From Pseudopithomyces maydicus (lineage: Eukaryota; Ascomycota; Dothideomycetes; Pleosporales; Didymosphaeriaceae), in the NCBI GenBank assembly GCA_026873275.1, contig JANTUC010000003.1, positions 2,542,001 to 2,606,000 of the forward strand: a stretch of DNA of 64,000 bases, read 5' to 3'. A program made the position numbers and the translations under genes. Below, one piece after another: positions 36,324-48,518 of the stretch. The notes below the pieces were generated by a model. It saw nothing but the letters and a program-made list of their open reading frames with translations, was not told the origin of the DNA and did not search any database. Numbering within the stretch: the stretch's first letter is position 1; the number at the start of each line of letters is the position of its first letter.

Positions 36324-37043
36324 GGAGCTAGTTCAACGTTTATAGAAACATGGAGACATACCATACGGGACGGGACGGGACGGGATTTCGGCTTCTACTG
36401 CCTAGTCTACATGGACCTGGCATGAGGATGGAATGGGTCCGATTTCTTTTCTGCGCTAATTACTATTATGATGACAATTGTATGACTTTACTTCCAAGTT
36501 GGGACCAATGTAATCATTGTAGTGAGACATCGAGGATGCCGTTCTGGGCAAATGGTGATGTGCAAGGTTGGTGCCTAGAGTGCAAGCCTTGCACACAGCC
36601 CTGGAGATGGCCTCGTATACACGCCACGATTATGAAACAAGATCCCTCGTCAACACAGATAAAATCAGTGTTTTGTTGAGCTGCGGATGAATCTCGTTTA
36701 CGCACTCATCGTAAAAGGTAGCAGGGGCCCAGCTCCTTCCCTACCATCTCGCATCAGCACGTTCCTACGCGTGCCCATCTCGGGAAACGCGAACACCAAA
36801 GGAGCTTGGAGGCATCCTGCCTCACGAGACAGGATTGCAGACACATCAGCACCCACGGCTCGTAAACGTGACAAATGGGAGCGGTGAACGTATCTCGAGT
36901 GAGAATGGACCTCATGGTATTGCTATCCGTGTGATAGTGACGAGGAGGCTGTCTATCAAGGCGTCCCGCCAGAGATACACATGCATCCATCCTTCACGCC
37001 AAGGTATATCCCACGAATCCAGTATTTCCCTTTGTAGTACACC
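36324..37043. other. VPS13 3' region and upstream region of the secreted protein gene
   Basis: No gene is supported. A G-quadruplex-like tract sits 44 bp after the VPS13 stop codon (listed separately). Confidence 0.5.
36367..36384 (+). repeat. Four GGG runs with AC spacers
   Basis: The sequence GGGACGGGACGGGACGGG is a perfect 5-bp repeat and a textbook G-quadruplex motif with 2-nt loops, on the sense strand of the VPS13 3' untranslated region. Its biological relevance is untested. Confidence 0.75.
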
Positions 37044-37057
37044 CACGTGTATATAAG
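37044..37057 (+). promoter_or_regulatory. E-box and TATA box of the six-cysteine protein gene
   Basis: CACGTG at 37044-37049 abuts TATATAAG at 37050-37057, 57-70 bp before the ATG at 37114. The strong core promoter supports the small gene downstream as real. Confidence 0.55.
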
Positions 37058-37113
37058 GACTCTGAAATCTTCCCAAACCATCATTCACCATCTCCGTTCC
37101 ACACAGATTCAAG

Positions 37114-37546
37114 ATGCAGTTCCTCACCCTCACCCTCGCAACTTTCCTCCCACTCATCGCCGCCCAAGGCTCCCCCGGAAGCCCCGACTTCTACAACACC
37201 GTCGCGGAGATCTACTCAGGACCCAACTGCGAGGCGTCGTCCCTGGTCTGGGCCGACCCCATCTTCGGCGACGGAGGAATCTGCCAGCTCTTGGACCGCA
37301 ACGACAACACGCCTGATATCATCAGCTACAAGGTGCTGAGGCAGTACCCCGGGTGCTCTGGTAAGACTTGATGATTGAAGGCCAGGCTGAGAGGAGACAT
37401 AATATGCTAACCGGGGTAAAGCTACGCTCTACACGGATAATGATTGCTTGAGCACGGCGTACCCGGCGCCCGTGGGTGCGTGTGTGACGTCTGCGGATGG
37501 AAAGCCGTTTGTCAAGGCTTTCGTGGAGTGCCCATTCTCGAAGTAG
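37114..37546 (+). CDS. Small secreted protein with six cysteines
   Basis: Exons 37114-37360 and 37422-37546 are separated by a 61-nt GT-AG intron (branch GCTAAC). They encode 123 residues. A signal peptide of about 17 residues (MQFLTLTLATFLPLIAA) precedes a mature chain with exactly six cysteines, in NCEAS, GICQL, PGCSA, NDCLS, GACVT and VECPF, enough for three disulfides. There is no transmembrane or GPI segment. Short, cysteine-rich and secreted is the profile of candidate effectors and surface-active proteins, but the cysteine spacing is not that of hydrophobins. I do not recognise a family. The next gene, on the other strand, is a secreted FAD oxidase. Confidence 0.75.
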
Positions 37547-37692
37547 AGGGGGATTTATGTGTAACGAAATGCCATGAGAAGCTCAGCTGGAGGAGAGATC
37601 TTGGTACAAGCATATAATCATTAAAGCTTAAGTAATGCAATTTAATCTCCCACCATATTATTTCCACCCGCCTCCTCCGCCATACCCCCAAC

Positions 37693-39414
37693 CTACTGCA
37701 CCGCAATGGGATTATAATAGCCAAACCTATTCTCCGGGTCATACACCCCCTTCAGCTCCCTCAATCTCCCCACCCTCCCCTCATCATAACCATACATCTG
37801 CTCCACAGACTCCGTTCCCACCGCATAATTCACATAGGTATGTCTCTTATCTTCCTCCCCAAGCCCCGCATACAACGCCTCCCTCATCCTCTCCGCATAC
37901 CCCACCGCATTCTCCGCATCCACCGCCTCCGCGCCATCCCACCATATCGTCGGATTCGCCATAATCGGATACACCCTCTCCTCCGCGCTCAGCGACGTCA
38001 GCGACGCATCCACCCCCTGCACCCCCTGCATCCCGTAGTTCTCAAACAGAAATACAGAATCAGCGTACCGTGCGTCGGCAGTCAGCTCAGCGAATATATC
38101 AACGGCGGCTCGCGCCGCGCTCGTGTTCCAGCTAGGGAGCGAGGCGCCACTACCGAGGGCGTTACGGCCCCTTTGGCAGGAGGGGCTGGAGAGCCCGCTG
38201 TTGGTTACCGTGTAGATGGAGGCGTAGTCGACGGAGAGGTGGGTTTGGACTAGGACGGGGGAGGCGGATTCGAAGGGGGTGAAGTAGGGGGCTGCTTCGT
38301 CCTCGGGGCCTTCGTAGGAGACGGTGTAGAGGAAGGAGGGCTTTTGATCGATGAGTTAGCGGGTTGCACTTCTTTTTTCGTGAGAGAGGTGTTATAAGGG
38401 TAAAAACTCACGTTGTTGAGATCGACGTTTGGGATCCGCGTGACTACGCCTTCGAAGATGAGGTTAGTCGGGCGTTCAGGGCTGCTGTCGAGATCGTTGA
38501 CGATATCGAGGACGGCTTCGAGCTTGTCGTTGGTGTAGATGAAAGTTTTGACGGTCCAGTTGCTTTGGATGTCGTAGACCTTGAGCTGCATGCTGGTTAC
38601 GATGCCGAAGTTGTGGCCGGCGCCCTTGAGGGCCCAGAAGAGGTCGGGGTTCGAATCGCCGGAAGCGGTGACGGCTGTGCCGTTTGCGAGGACGACTTCG
38701 GCAGATACGATGTTGTCGAGGGCGTAGCCATGGCGGGCTTGGAGGAGGCTGTGACCGCCGGCTAGGAGAGGACCGGCGACGGATACGCACTCGCATAGAC
38801 CAGTGACTGGTTTCTTTTGGTAAGCGTGTGTACTTTGGATTAAACGACGTTTTTCATTTTTCCAGGAAGGAAAGAGATAGCGGTGAAAAACAAATTTCTC
38901 AAATGAACGAATAATTACCTGCTTGTTTATTCTGGGCGAACAGAGCTCTTGTGGCTTCATATTGAAGAGTTCCTCCCCCAAGAGTTGCGGTATCGCCACC
39001 TTCATTTACGAAGGTGCTATTAAGTTTGCGCAAATTAATTTGAATGCCATAAGGCAGATCGTTCAGTGATTTCGTCCAACCATGGGTGCCTGAAACAGCC
39101 AGGAACGGTATGTTATATTGAGCGGCAATCTTCACTGTATTTTCGACATCTGCTGCGGTGGCTACTTCGACGACGACGCTGTAGTTTGGTTGAATTCGTG
39201 GGGAGGTTCCGCGTACTTGCAGATCAGCCCACCCATCGTTGGATGGCTGAATCAAGAGAGCTTCTTGAGAAAGCAAGGGTTGCAGTGTTGTGATAGCTGT
39301 ATTGATGTTTTCGGCATCTGTAGTATTCGTCTGATTAATGGATTGTAAGGGGAATGCAAGAACGCTCCCAATTGGCAGCCATTGGCAGGCGGCTAAAAGA
39401 GTGAATGAGCGCAT
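37693..39414 (-). CDS. Secreted FAD-linked oxidase (BBE type)
   Basis: Exons are 39414-38919, 38806-38412 and 38340-37693, with introns of 112 and 71 nt, giving 512 residues without frameshift. A signal peptide of about 20 residues is followed by the PCMH-type FAD domain: RIQPNYSVVVEVATAADVENTV, then VSGTHGW, whose His is a candidate for covalent flavin attachment. VAGPLLAGGHSLLQARHG and ALKGAGHNFGIVTSMQLKVYDI follow, and the C-terminal BBE element ends in RFGYYNPIAVQ. Such enzymes oxidise sugars, alcohols or secondary metabolites and produce peroxide. The substrate cannot be told. Several N-glycosylation sequons fit secretion. Its 3' end lies 146 bp from that of the six-cysteine gene. Confidence 0.92.
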
Positions 39415-40248
39415 GTTGGTAAACGAGGGGCAAAATCACAATAACCGTGATTCTATGCAGGCTTCAGGGCCAGTTTATAGGAAGTAGATCTGTAAAGTGT
39501 CAAGGTGGGTCAGGAGGCAGGGTAGAGTCTTAGTCGGCTGACAATTGAGAGCATTGTGGCGTCCTGATTCAATTCCCAACAATAAGGGTCCATGTTGTAC
39601 AGCGAAGTCGGGAAACGGAACGAGTAGTCATACAAATTGGAATGGCGCAGCCAGCGAGAACTTCAGGGCTTGGTCCGAACGTTGTGCACATTGTTGTTCC
39701 AAGGTTGCGCGCTCGTCACGTGCGGTACAGTATCCGAATAAACGGTAAGACTCTGTTGTCACCAGATCATTGCCAGAACGAGGGCTCATGCAAGTAATAG
39801 TTTAAGAACTTACCAAGAAAGCCTGTCCTCTAACTGCTTGTGATGCGGGGACCAACTTTGTCGGCCCAACATGCCGCCTTTCCCACAGTATGTCCCGCGT
39901 TACGCTAAGATAGAGTTCACAACAACAGCCACATCAAAATTTCCAGTGTATACATCGTAAAATCCTGACTTCCTGATTCGCTTAAACGTAAACAAGAAGG
40001 CAGTAACTTCCGTGCAAAGTGGTCTGGAGAAGAATTTCAAATTTGGGTACTCATTTATTGGTTTACTGCATGGCTGAACTCTACCCCAGTATCGTTCCCC
40101 AGAAAATAGTTGCCCCCGCATTAATACTTTCATAATAGATTCATCATCTACGAAAGACTCTCAAAGAGATTCTGCTGTGGTATCAGCCAGTCCAACCTGT
40201 ATACGTTAGAGCTGAAGACGTAGTTACACGCTCGTAATCCTGCATACT
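39415..40248. other. Intergenic region, no gene supported
   Basis: Upstream sequence of the FAD oxidase and downstream sequence of the GPI-type protein gene. Nothing else is recognised. Confidence 0.5.
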
Positions 40249-40941
40249 CTAAAACCCGAATACGATACCAAAAACGACCAAGAGTATCACTCCCAGCTGA
40301 GAGTTTCCAGGAGGCTGGAAACCAGCCGCAGCTGTGCTAGAAGCTTTGTTCAGAAGCATCGGAACCCTCTCCTCTAGCCGACTGATGTTTACAAATCTGC
40401 TCGCGAAGCCTTCTGACCAGAACCCGTCTTTCCTAGCTACATAGAAGAAGTACATCGCCCCAACATGCAGGAACGAATCTTCTTTGACCGGCCACATGTA
40501 TCCGCTCAGACCTGTGCTGTTCATTGATGCGGACGGAAGGGGACCTAGTCAACAGTGAGCTTCTGGACTCTTGAGGAAACACAAAGATGCATTACCATGC
40601 AAAAAGAGCTTCTCATAATGCTCATTTATGATATACAATTCCCATATCCCATTCCTGGTGGTATTTTGCATCCACTGTACGTGATAGTCATCTCCGATAA
40701 AAACACGCTCATTGCAAGAGAAGTCAGTATTTGAAGGGTCACTAGTGTTGCTGTTGACCGGTAATGGGTGTGTGAAGTTCCCCGACACGGATTCCGGGTG
40801 CGGTATGCGGCTGTTCCACGGCTCGTTGGACAAGAGGACCGGAAACTCGTCGTACGGGCTGACACATTCCGCTGCTGGGCAGATGTAATCAGCTATGGTA
40901 AGCTGGCTCAAGAGAATGACGTAGAGATCGAGTCGCCTCAT
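40249..40941 (-). CDS. Secreted protein with GPI-type C-terminus, unknown
   Basis: Exons 40941-40596 and 40544-40249, with a 51-nt intron, encode 213 residues. A signal peptide of about 18-20 residues leads into an ectodomain with about six Asn-glycosylation sequons and four cysteines (in ICPAAEC, SCNER). A conserved-looking centre DYHVQWMQNTTRNGIWELYI is followed by SGYMWPVKEDSF. The C-terminus is a Ser/Thr/Ala linker and then a hydrophobic tail (LGVILLVVFGIVFGF), as in GPI-anchor signals. A single-pass membrane anchor is the alternative. No enzyme motif is visible. The start was chosen at the ATG directly before the signal peptide. Confidence 0.7.
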
Positions 40942-41448
40942 CGTCGACAAGGGAGCGAGCCTTTGCGCATGTGAGCAGGTGAGATCTAGTGGTAGAGGCC
41001 ACCGAGGAGATAATAGCAAGTACGCTATGAAAGGTCTCGCTGTGCCTCAAGTGCAAGCTGCACTTGTGTTTAATTGGGCTTCCGAGAATTATTCGGTAGG
41101 ACATGCGAGAGCATGCGCAAGTGCGCGTGGCGATGTATGGCTTTGTTTTCGTGTTGCGCAACATGTGCCTGTTGCCAATCAAACGCTTGTTAGCTCTTTG
41201 TTGGGCGCTGGTACTTACATTTGACCTACCATTGTTCGCTAACCCCTGAAATCTAGTTACCTCAAACTTCTCTGTTTTGATTCTTTAGCCGAATTCAGAC
41301 TAATTATCGCACGAAAAGTGGGTTTGTAATTAAGAAGCATCAGTTTTGTGACGGAGGACCTGGAAATTATGTGAATGACATTAGCTACTCAAACTACATC
41401 ATCGAAGCCGTTCGTTAATCATATGTGTATTCCATAAGAGACAAACCT
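40942..41448. other. Intergenic region between two minus-strand genes
   Basis: About 500 bp, AT-rich in the right half. No gene seen. Confidence 0.5.
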
Positions 41449-42619
41449 TTAAAACCCAGGAATATACCGGTGCTGGTCAGTTACCTCGGTCACCTCTAAT
41501 TTCATCCCCACCTCCAAATATCCACCCTCTCCTCTTGGCACACACAACATCCCGAAGCATGGCTTATACGTGATTCCTTCATCGACCCTCCGATATTTCA
41601 TCAAGGTATCCCATGGCTGTCTCTTGTGCTTTTCCGCAGACTCTGGGTCGACGTTCGGAACCTGACAGCGTGCACAGCGTTGCGTAACGTCTAAAGTAAA
41701 TTCTTGTGTTGCAGACTTGGATCCCAATTTAGGTATAATGCGCAGTGTTTTCCATCGGTCTTCATCCCAAGGCTTGTTACCCTTCACAATAATGTTCGGC
41801 CGGAAACGATGCATGTCGATGGTGATGTCCTCGTTATTTGCACGGATACGGGAATTTAGCTCGTTGATACTCGACTCGCAACCTACAAGGATAGGCATCA
41901 TGTCTGGAAAGCAGGTTGACGCAGGTCTTCCGAGAAGGTCTTCTGCGCCATTTGAGGCCAGCTTTCGGGGCGAATCGAAGATGGGGCTCTTGTATACCAA
42001 CCTAACTTCTTTCCCAAAGAACTTATCGAACGACCCGGTCAGATCGGTTGAGTATACATGAGCGGGCGTCTCCTTGCCCCAGATTTTGGCGCTCACGAGC
42101 TCGGTGTTTTTGGCCAACCACTCTTCCGTCGGATGAGCTGGGATAGAAAAGTGTAATTTCTCATCTATGGAATCAGGAGCTGGCGCTGTGACAGTGAGTG
42201 TATCTGTCTTGGTGTCGTAAGATGGCCGAATGAGTGTCATTTTGGAGTTTTGTCGTACTAAGCAGCAAATGAGTGGACCGTGAGAATGGATAGAAAGATG
42301 AGATACATACTGGTTTGGAATTCGAGTGAAGGGTAGCTGACCCACATCCAGTGACGATCTACATGCGTTAGCAAAATAACGGGAATATGAATCAAAACGT
42401 ACCTAGGTCTAGACCTGTGGGTAGCAGTTTTGCTGACTTGACAGTGAGATAGTGACATGACTTGATAGGATGTATGAAGATATCGGTGATCTCGGTTGGA
42501 GGGGGTAAGGGACCAGCGGAGCTCTTTGTGGGCTTTCGAGTCGTATAAAGATACAACAGAATCGGAAGAAAAAAGGCCGATACAATAACGACGAGCTGGC
42601 TGATATTTGAAGTCGTCAT
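41449..42619 (-). CDS. MOSC-domain molybdenum protein, mARC-like
   Basis: Exons are 42619-42403, a 48-nt micro-exon 42358-42311, and 42257-41449. Introns are 44 and 53 nt, and the product is 357 residues. A single N-terminal hydrophobic anchor (residues 9-27) precedes the MOSC N-terminal beta-barrel (ITDIFIHPIKSC, LLPTGLDLDRHWMWV) and the C-terminal MOSC domain (HRFRPNIIV, RCARCQVPNVDP). The second Cys of RCxRC aligns with the molybdenum ligand of amidoxime-reducing component proteins. An N-terminally anchored, outer-membrane reductase of N-hydroxylated compounds is the likely role, with cytochrome b5 as partner, inferred from the family. No frameshift. Confidence 0.88.
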
Positions 42620-43657
42620 CGTGACAATGCACTGATGATTGTGCTGAATGCACTTATCCAAGCTGCTTTTCCAGATGTTTGTCCGTGGTGAAGAAAATAT
42701 TTAAATTGCGGGGAAACGTCCAGGTCTGTACCGTACAAAAAGATGAATAGGTAGAGGGGAAACGATAAGACCCTTGGTGCGATTAATAACTAAAATTCTC
42801 TAGATATTGTGAACAGTCAGTACGCAATATTTATAATCTTCCCCTCTAGGTCAAGGCTAGATGCGGGAGATGACGATGACGGTGCGGAGACATCTCTAGC
42901 GCGAGCCGAAAAGAGAACTAAGTGCCGCGGGAGCGGCAAGATGCATTACTACCGAACAGCACCCGCAGAGCCTTGTAGCCAGAGTCCCAATCATCATCTC
43001 GATGTTTGTCATATGCAATTCACTATCACGGTATGCACTTATACAACACCACTATTGCTAGAATGATAGATCACGAGGCACGAGGCGAACCTTGAAATCG
43101 AAAGCACGTTCAAGCAATGGCATCACTGCATAATTTCACGCAAATTCGAGGAGCGCATTCAATCAAATTACCAATCTTGGTACAACACACTTCGTCGCTC
43201 ACCATCTTGAGAACATTACTCAAACAAGAAACGCTACAAGACAATCGGGGGTATTATTAGAAGCAAAACACTACAATAGTAGCCCTTTGACGAAGCCGAA
43301 GCCGGGGAATCTGACGTAGCAAACATTCAATCAGAATACATTATGGGTATACCCTACAAACCACCGCTTTGTTGAACAGGAGAAAAAATGACATGAACAT
43401 TGAGGTATATCAAAAGAGAGTAACAAAAATGGGAGGACCGTGGAGGTGACACTGTGCTCGTCTGACGCGCCGGAGACGACGTTTACGTTTGTGAGGTTCG
43501 TCCGTCGACCTGGTTTCGTGAAAGGCGAGGTTCGGAATCACTTTCTCAGTGAGTTTGGTGCGTTGTATTTATATAAAGGAGGGTGATGCGTGGAAGCCGG
43601 AACCAGCCGGCGGCGAGGGGTGAGCTCGTCCAACGCAGAGAGGAGGGGGTGGGAGGG
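42620..43657. other. Intergenic region, no gene supported
   Basis: About 1 kb with promoter sequence of the MOSC gene on the left and the 3' untranslated region of the zinc-finger gene on the right. No further gene recognised. Confidence 0.5.
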
Positions 43658-45593
43658 TTAGCCCCAGTTCAGCTCGTCGCTCCAGCCGATGTCTCTTTGC
43701 GAGACGACGGTGTGTTGCGATATGTTGCTGGGCCGACGCCTCATGATCATCCGAGAGAATCGGTTGGTGTGTTCGTCTTTGGGCGGCGGCGGTGGAGGTT
43801 GATCAGACATGTGGGAGCTTGACGGGCGGCTTGCGATGTTGATCAGCTTTGGGATGTACCGGCGAGAAGTTGGTGTGCTGGTATGGTGCATGAAGTTCGG
43901 GGGCACACTCTGCCTAGGGTATTGTCCAAAGTTCGCGTATTGGGATGTCGGTACCTGTACGACCTTTTCTGGGGTGTTGTAGTTCATGTAAGAATTTTGC
44001 TGCTGGAAAGCCACCAGATCCGGGGTAGATACGAAGCCTGCACTTGACCAGGAAGGCTGGAAGCCTTGAGAGACAGGCTGGGAGAAATCCGTCGACATGT
44101 GCGACATGTTGTGGTTGAACCCTCCAAAAGCGTTCATCCCTTGGTCTACAGCCATCGTGTTTTGCGTCATGTCGGCCGTGACTGGCCACTGAGCTTGTTG
44201 CAAGTCGTGATGCAGAGCCTGTGGAGTGTCCACTGGGTCGAGATCCATCATGCTTTCAGATTGTAGAGCGTGGGGTGTATGGAGCTGTTGTTCGTTTCCA
44301 AAATCCATCTCCAATTTGCAATTGACGGTTTCCGCCGGTTCGGTAGGCTCTGGAATCTCCTGTACTTCGGGTGTCGTTTCAGCGACGGGTTCGGCGACAT
44401 CAGCGGGCTCGATCTCTGCCAAATCGTACGTCTCTTGCACCACCTTATCGACATCAAACACCCTCGTGTCCCACTTCGTTTCCAGCTTGTATCGCAGACG
44501 GTTGCACTTTTTCGACTCCCAAGTGAAGCGGGGGCGTCCTGGATGTCGCCGTGTCGCTGTGTCATTAACCGCGCCCACGATTCCGATACCTCAGGCTGCT
44601 TCAATAGACCCAGGATCACGTTGGTGAAGTTCCACTTGGTTTTCTTTTCCTCGAAGTGCATCGCGATGTGCTCGCATCGTTCTTCCCAAGTCGTCAACAG
44701 GCAGGCGCAGAATCCACAACCCCAGGCGTCCTTGTCGTGCATCACGATCTCATACTTCTTTACACAAGGCGAAGCCTTCCTGCTTGTTGGCTGACCGCTT
44801 TCCCTTGGCTGTTTGCAATTCTCGCATCCCTGCCCTTGTTAGCCGTGACTGATGACCATCGAAAGGAACCTTACGTGAAGCTTTGTGTGATGTTCCCTAA
44901 ACCGCTTGCCAGCATGGAATATTTGTTCGCAGTCCGGACATCGCCAGGTCAAGCGCTGCTCGTGGAACTCCTCCTCGTGTGACTTCCAGTACGGCTTCGA
45001 CTTCAATGCCTTGTCGCAGAAGGTACACGCGAAGTTCTTCGGTGCGGAGGTGTTGGAAATGGTAGATAGACGGGACGATGCGGTGGAGAGACGGGATGAA
45101 GCAGCACTGTAATGAGTGAAAGACGAATCGGTGGACGCGATGGACGACCTAGGGTCAGACATCATGCTCGTAACTCGGCTCGACGGTACGCTCAGGAAGG
45201 AGTTGCGGCTGCCGAGGCTGGCCATGGACGATCGATCGGGGCCCGACATGCTGCCCATGCTACCCATGCTGCCCATGCTGGAGATGCTGCGCATGGAGTC
45301 TGCGCTGCTGTGAGCGACGGATGCACGCGCGGTGCGGTGATACTGACCTCCATTGCTTCGCGCAGCTTGCAGCAAGAGTAGGATCTGCTTGTCGTCGAGA
45401 TGCTTCAGTGCATTGATGTGATCGATAACCTCGGGGGTGAGCGACAGTTGGCCCGACAGGCGTGGTGAGGGCGAGGCGCTTTCGGTCACGCTACTCAAGG
45501 GGTGGAACTCTGCAGGCTACGACGCGGCCGCTTGAAGCTATTGTTCGGCTGAGGGGTCCCATATTGGTACAGTTGAGGCTCGTCGGTATCCAT
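43658..45593 (-). CDS. C2H2 zinc-finger protein (two apparent base deletions)
   Basis: A probable nucleic-acid-binding regulator. Exons are 45593-44875 and 44829-43658, joined by a 45-nt intron; the repaired product is 630 residues. Three finger-like units are visible: FACTFCDKALKSKPYWKSH, WRCPDCEQIFHAGKRFREHH and WGCGFCACLLTTWEERCEH. A Met/Gly/Ser repeat (MGSMGSM) and Ser-rich linker precede them; a Gln/Pro/Met-rich tail with a GRPP-free basic end follows. Breaks occur at G4 45499-45502 and at G5 44530-44534 on the + strand. The first break hides the true ATG at 45593 (MDTDEPQLYQYG). Without it, the frame upstream has a stop and no ATG, so a start within the finger-bearing frame would be misplaced. 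Targets are unknown. Confidence 0.78.
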
Positions 45594-48480
45594 ATTATTC
45601 GAAGGCGCGTAAAGACTCCAATGTCATCCCGGAAAGTGACTGCTCAAAAGGCCAGATTCGGCGGATGTTATATTGGAGTCGCAAAAGGAGAGTCGTGTGC
45701 CTAGAATCGAAGGGTTCGAGAAAGGAGCGGCGCTTTTGTTGGATGGTTGCAGAGGTCTGCGCTTGGATCTTAGCCCGTCAGAAAGTCATTGATCGTCCAA
45801 TCTCCCGGGCGGAGCGGATGGCTCTTGTTTTGAGGATAACCCGTTTCATCGGGATGCCCATGAAACCCACTTGGCATGCACGCTGTCATCCCTCCCGGGG
45901 CGCAGGGCTATGTATATTTAGCACAGGGATGCAACTGTATTACTATGTACTAAGCCGTCCGACCCTCGAGCCCGCCTAGCTTGATCCTCCTCGCGCGCTC
46001 GCCATGTCCCCCCTCCGGCTGCGCATCTGCACGCGTGCAACGGGGACGACGGCCATGCGACGGGAATGCCACACGCGTTCACGTTCGCAGCGGCCGCCAT
46101 GGCGCTTGGTGGGCGTGCGACCTCTCGAGGGCTGTTGGGTCTGCTCAGGGGTACCAGTGTGAAACCGGGCTAGGCCGCATGTGGAGCCGCTTCTACTCGC
46201 CCATCGGCGGGCGACAAGAACACCATCGTGCACATCCCCAGTATTCACTGTACAGCCTTAAGAGAGCCGCATCAGGTTTTTCACTGCCTGAGGATTTGTC
46301 GCAAACAGCATCTCGAGCCTTCGCTTGCCTGTGCCCCACGACGTGGTGAAGCTGGAATTGCTTCACTTAACACACCTTTAATCCTATATCACAGCTCCCG
46401 CGCCCGTGATTGGTAAAATATTCGTTCCAGCTCTCCTCCTCCCTTCGGCAACGCCTGTCGAGTTTTCGGGAATGGGAAGACATGGCAGCGATGAACTTGG
46501 CCGTCTCGTAATCGAGTGATACATGCGAACCATCTATCGCTGATCTCCACGGCTTCTTGATTCGTGCGTGCGAGCTAAGGGTTGAATCCGAGTGGGCGCG
46601 AGCCCTCAGCGACACCGCGCGCATAACGTCTCCGGTTTGCGGTTGATGCGCCATCTTACGCGTAAGAGATCGCCGTGGACCCGGACATCACGTGCACCCG
46701 CGCCAGCTGCGTATAAGGATAACCCTGCGACTGCGCCGTCTTTCCGCGGGGAGATCCCCCGTTCATACCGAGATAAGGAAGGAGTTGTGCATGGCGTCAA
46801 CGACGGCTCGATAGTTCTCAAGGATATCTGCTATCGACAAGAAGTCTCAATTGGCCCTGGCTTCGATCTTGGCACTAGCCCTTCATCTGGGGTACGAGGT
46901 TTCAACTGCACGTAAGCGAACAGAGTACTATTTTCAGCATGCCTATAGGATCCGATCAGAAAAGGAAGAAGATGTCTACCTCCGGCCTGGCCAGCGCCCG
47001 CACTGCAGGGATCCCGTCGCCGGTAGATACCATCGTATGATGAAAACGAAACATCCGGCAAAAGGGCAAGATGAAAAGTGTCAGTGGGCGCTGATCTTGT
47101 TAGTTCCCGGACGGTTACCAGCACCGACTGCACCTCATGCGTGCAGCGCGTCTGTCGGCGACATCGACCCGCAAGAAGAAATAGCGGAGAATGCACTTGT
47201 ACGGAGAGGCAACCGCGTAGGATTGTAGCAAGGCGAAGCTCTGCAGCCTGCCTACATACAAATCTTGCATAATTCCGAACTGCTGACCCGGCCGTCCCCG
47301 GGCGAGAATGGCTTGTAGCTACCGGGCCCCGAGACTACATTATCTCAGCTGGCTGTGTTCCCAGTTACTTCCTTCTCGATACGAGGGGCCAAATCTTCAG
47401 CTACGCAATTGGGAAACTTCTTCGTACTAGCAAGGTGATGGACTTGATCTAGGTTGTGACGGCATCTCAAAATAGCATTCATTCAGCAAGGCTACAAGTT
47501 CAGGCAGGAATCTAGACTAATGTTTAAGTGGAGTGTTTTGCAGCGAAACAAAGATCATCTTGCATGCGGATGCCATGGGTGCAGTTTTAAGGCCAGCTAC
47601 CTGAGAAAGTGTCTCGATGTGGACGGTGCTGTACAAAGACAGTTGACAGGATGACAGGCATGTAGCTGTTTGGTCATGATAATCGGCGGGCTTGCTCCAA
47701 ACGGAAGCTACTAGAAGCGGATGCATGAACAAAGAACGATTTAGCATCTCGCAGTAAAATTAGCGAACGTCATTGGAAGTTTACTAGATGTTTCACGAAC
47801 AAGCGTGGACCGATAACTCGTACCGATCTCACCACCATGAAGTCCAAGCTCCCACCATCGCGACCGGCGCAGAGTGCGATTTTGGGAATCGCTACAGCAG
47901 CGAAAGGGGGTTTTCGCATAGCCGAAGCGTCCTGAACCAGAGCCATGACTTCGTACAGGAGGTTGCATACTGAGACTTCATGCGGAGTATTGTCGGCGGC
48001 GCAGCGTTTCAGGATGAGCCTTTCTCTCGCGCGTTGGCCAGCGTTTAAAGGAAGCCTCTCGAGGTGATGGATACACCGAACTCTCAGCTGAGGTTTTACG
48101 CAGTGCAGCCTGAGGCCACCATTGTCTTTGGTAAAGAGAAATCACGCTGGTGTGGTATCATCTGCGCACAGAAGCTCACTGGTATGACACACTGCGCGCC
48201 GACCATTGTACGTTCGTAAATTCCAAGCTGCAAACGGTAAAATTCTCGGTGGGAGCTGCGCTATAATCGTAAATGTTCAGTGTAATTAGGGTTAAAAAGG
48301 CTTTGATTGATGCACGAGGAGTTATATGATCGGTGTTGAGCGCACCAGCAAGCTACTTACAAATCATAGTTCGCAATTAGGAGAGTAGGCGGAAATTTAC
48401 AGTGCGTTATTTTGACACCATGTGCAAAGAGCTATGCAACAATTATGCGTGAATCAGTTGATGAGTGGTGGTTGGCGAGG
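45594..48480. other. 2.9-kb region without supported gene
   Basis: Only short frames lacking recognisable motifs. The left part contains the promoter of the zinc-finger gene. The right end leads into the MRC1 promoter. No transposon ends, tRNA or long repeat seen. Confidence 0.5.
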
Positions 48481-48518
48481 ACGCGCTTGCGACGCGTCCA
48501 AACGCGTCCTAAGCGCGT
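48481..48518 (+). promoter_or_regulatory. Array of MCB-like boxes before MRC1
   Basis: ACGCGC at 48481, ACGCGT at 48492, ACGCGT at 48502 and GCGCGT at 48513 are spaced 11, 10 and 11 bp, one helical turn each. ACGCGT is the MluI cell-cycle box bound by MBF in yeasts, where S-phase genes including mrc1 of fission yeast are MBF targets. The array lies about 240-290 bp before the candidate start codons. Confidence 0.7.

Noticed and set aside
38643..38660. tRNA B-box-like GGTTCGAATC
   Set aside because: It lies within exon 2 of the FAD oxidase and has no A box or acceptor stem around it.
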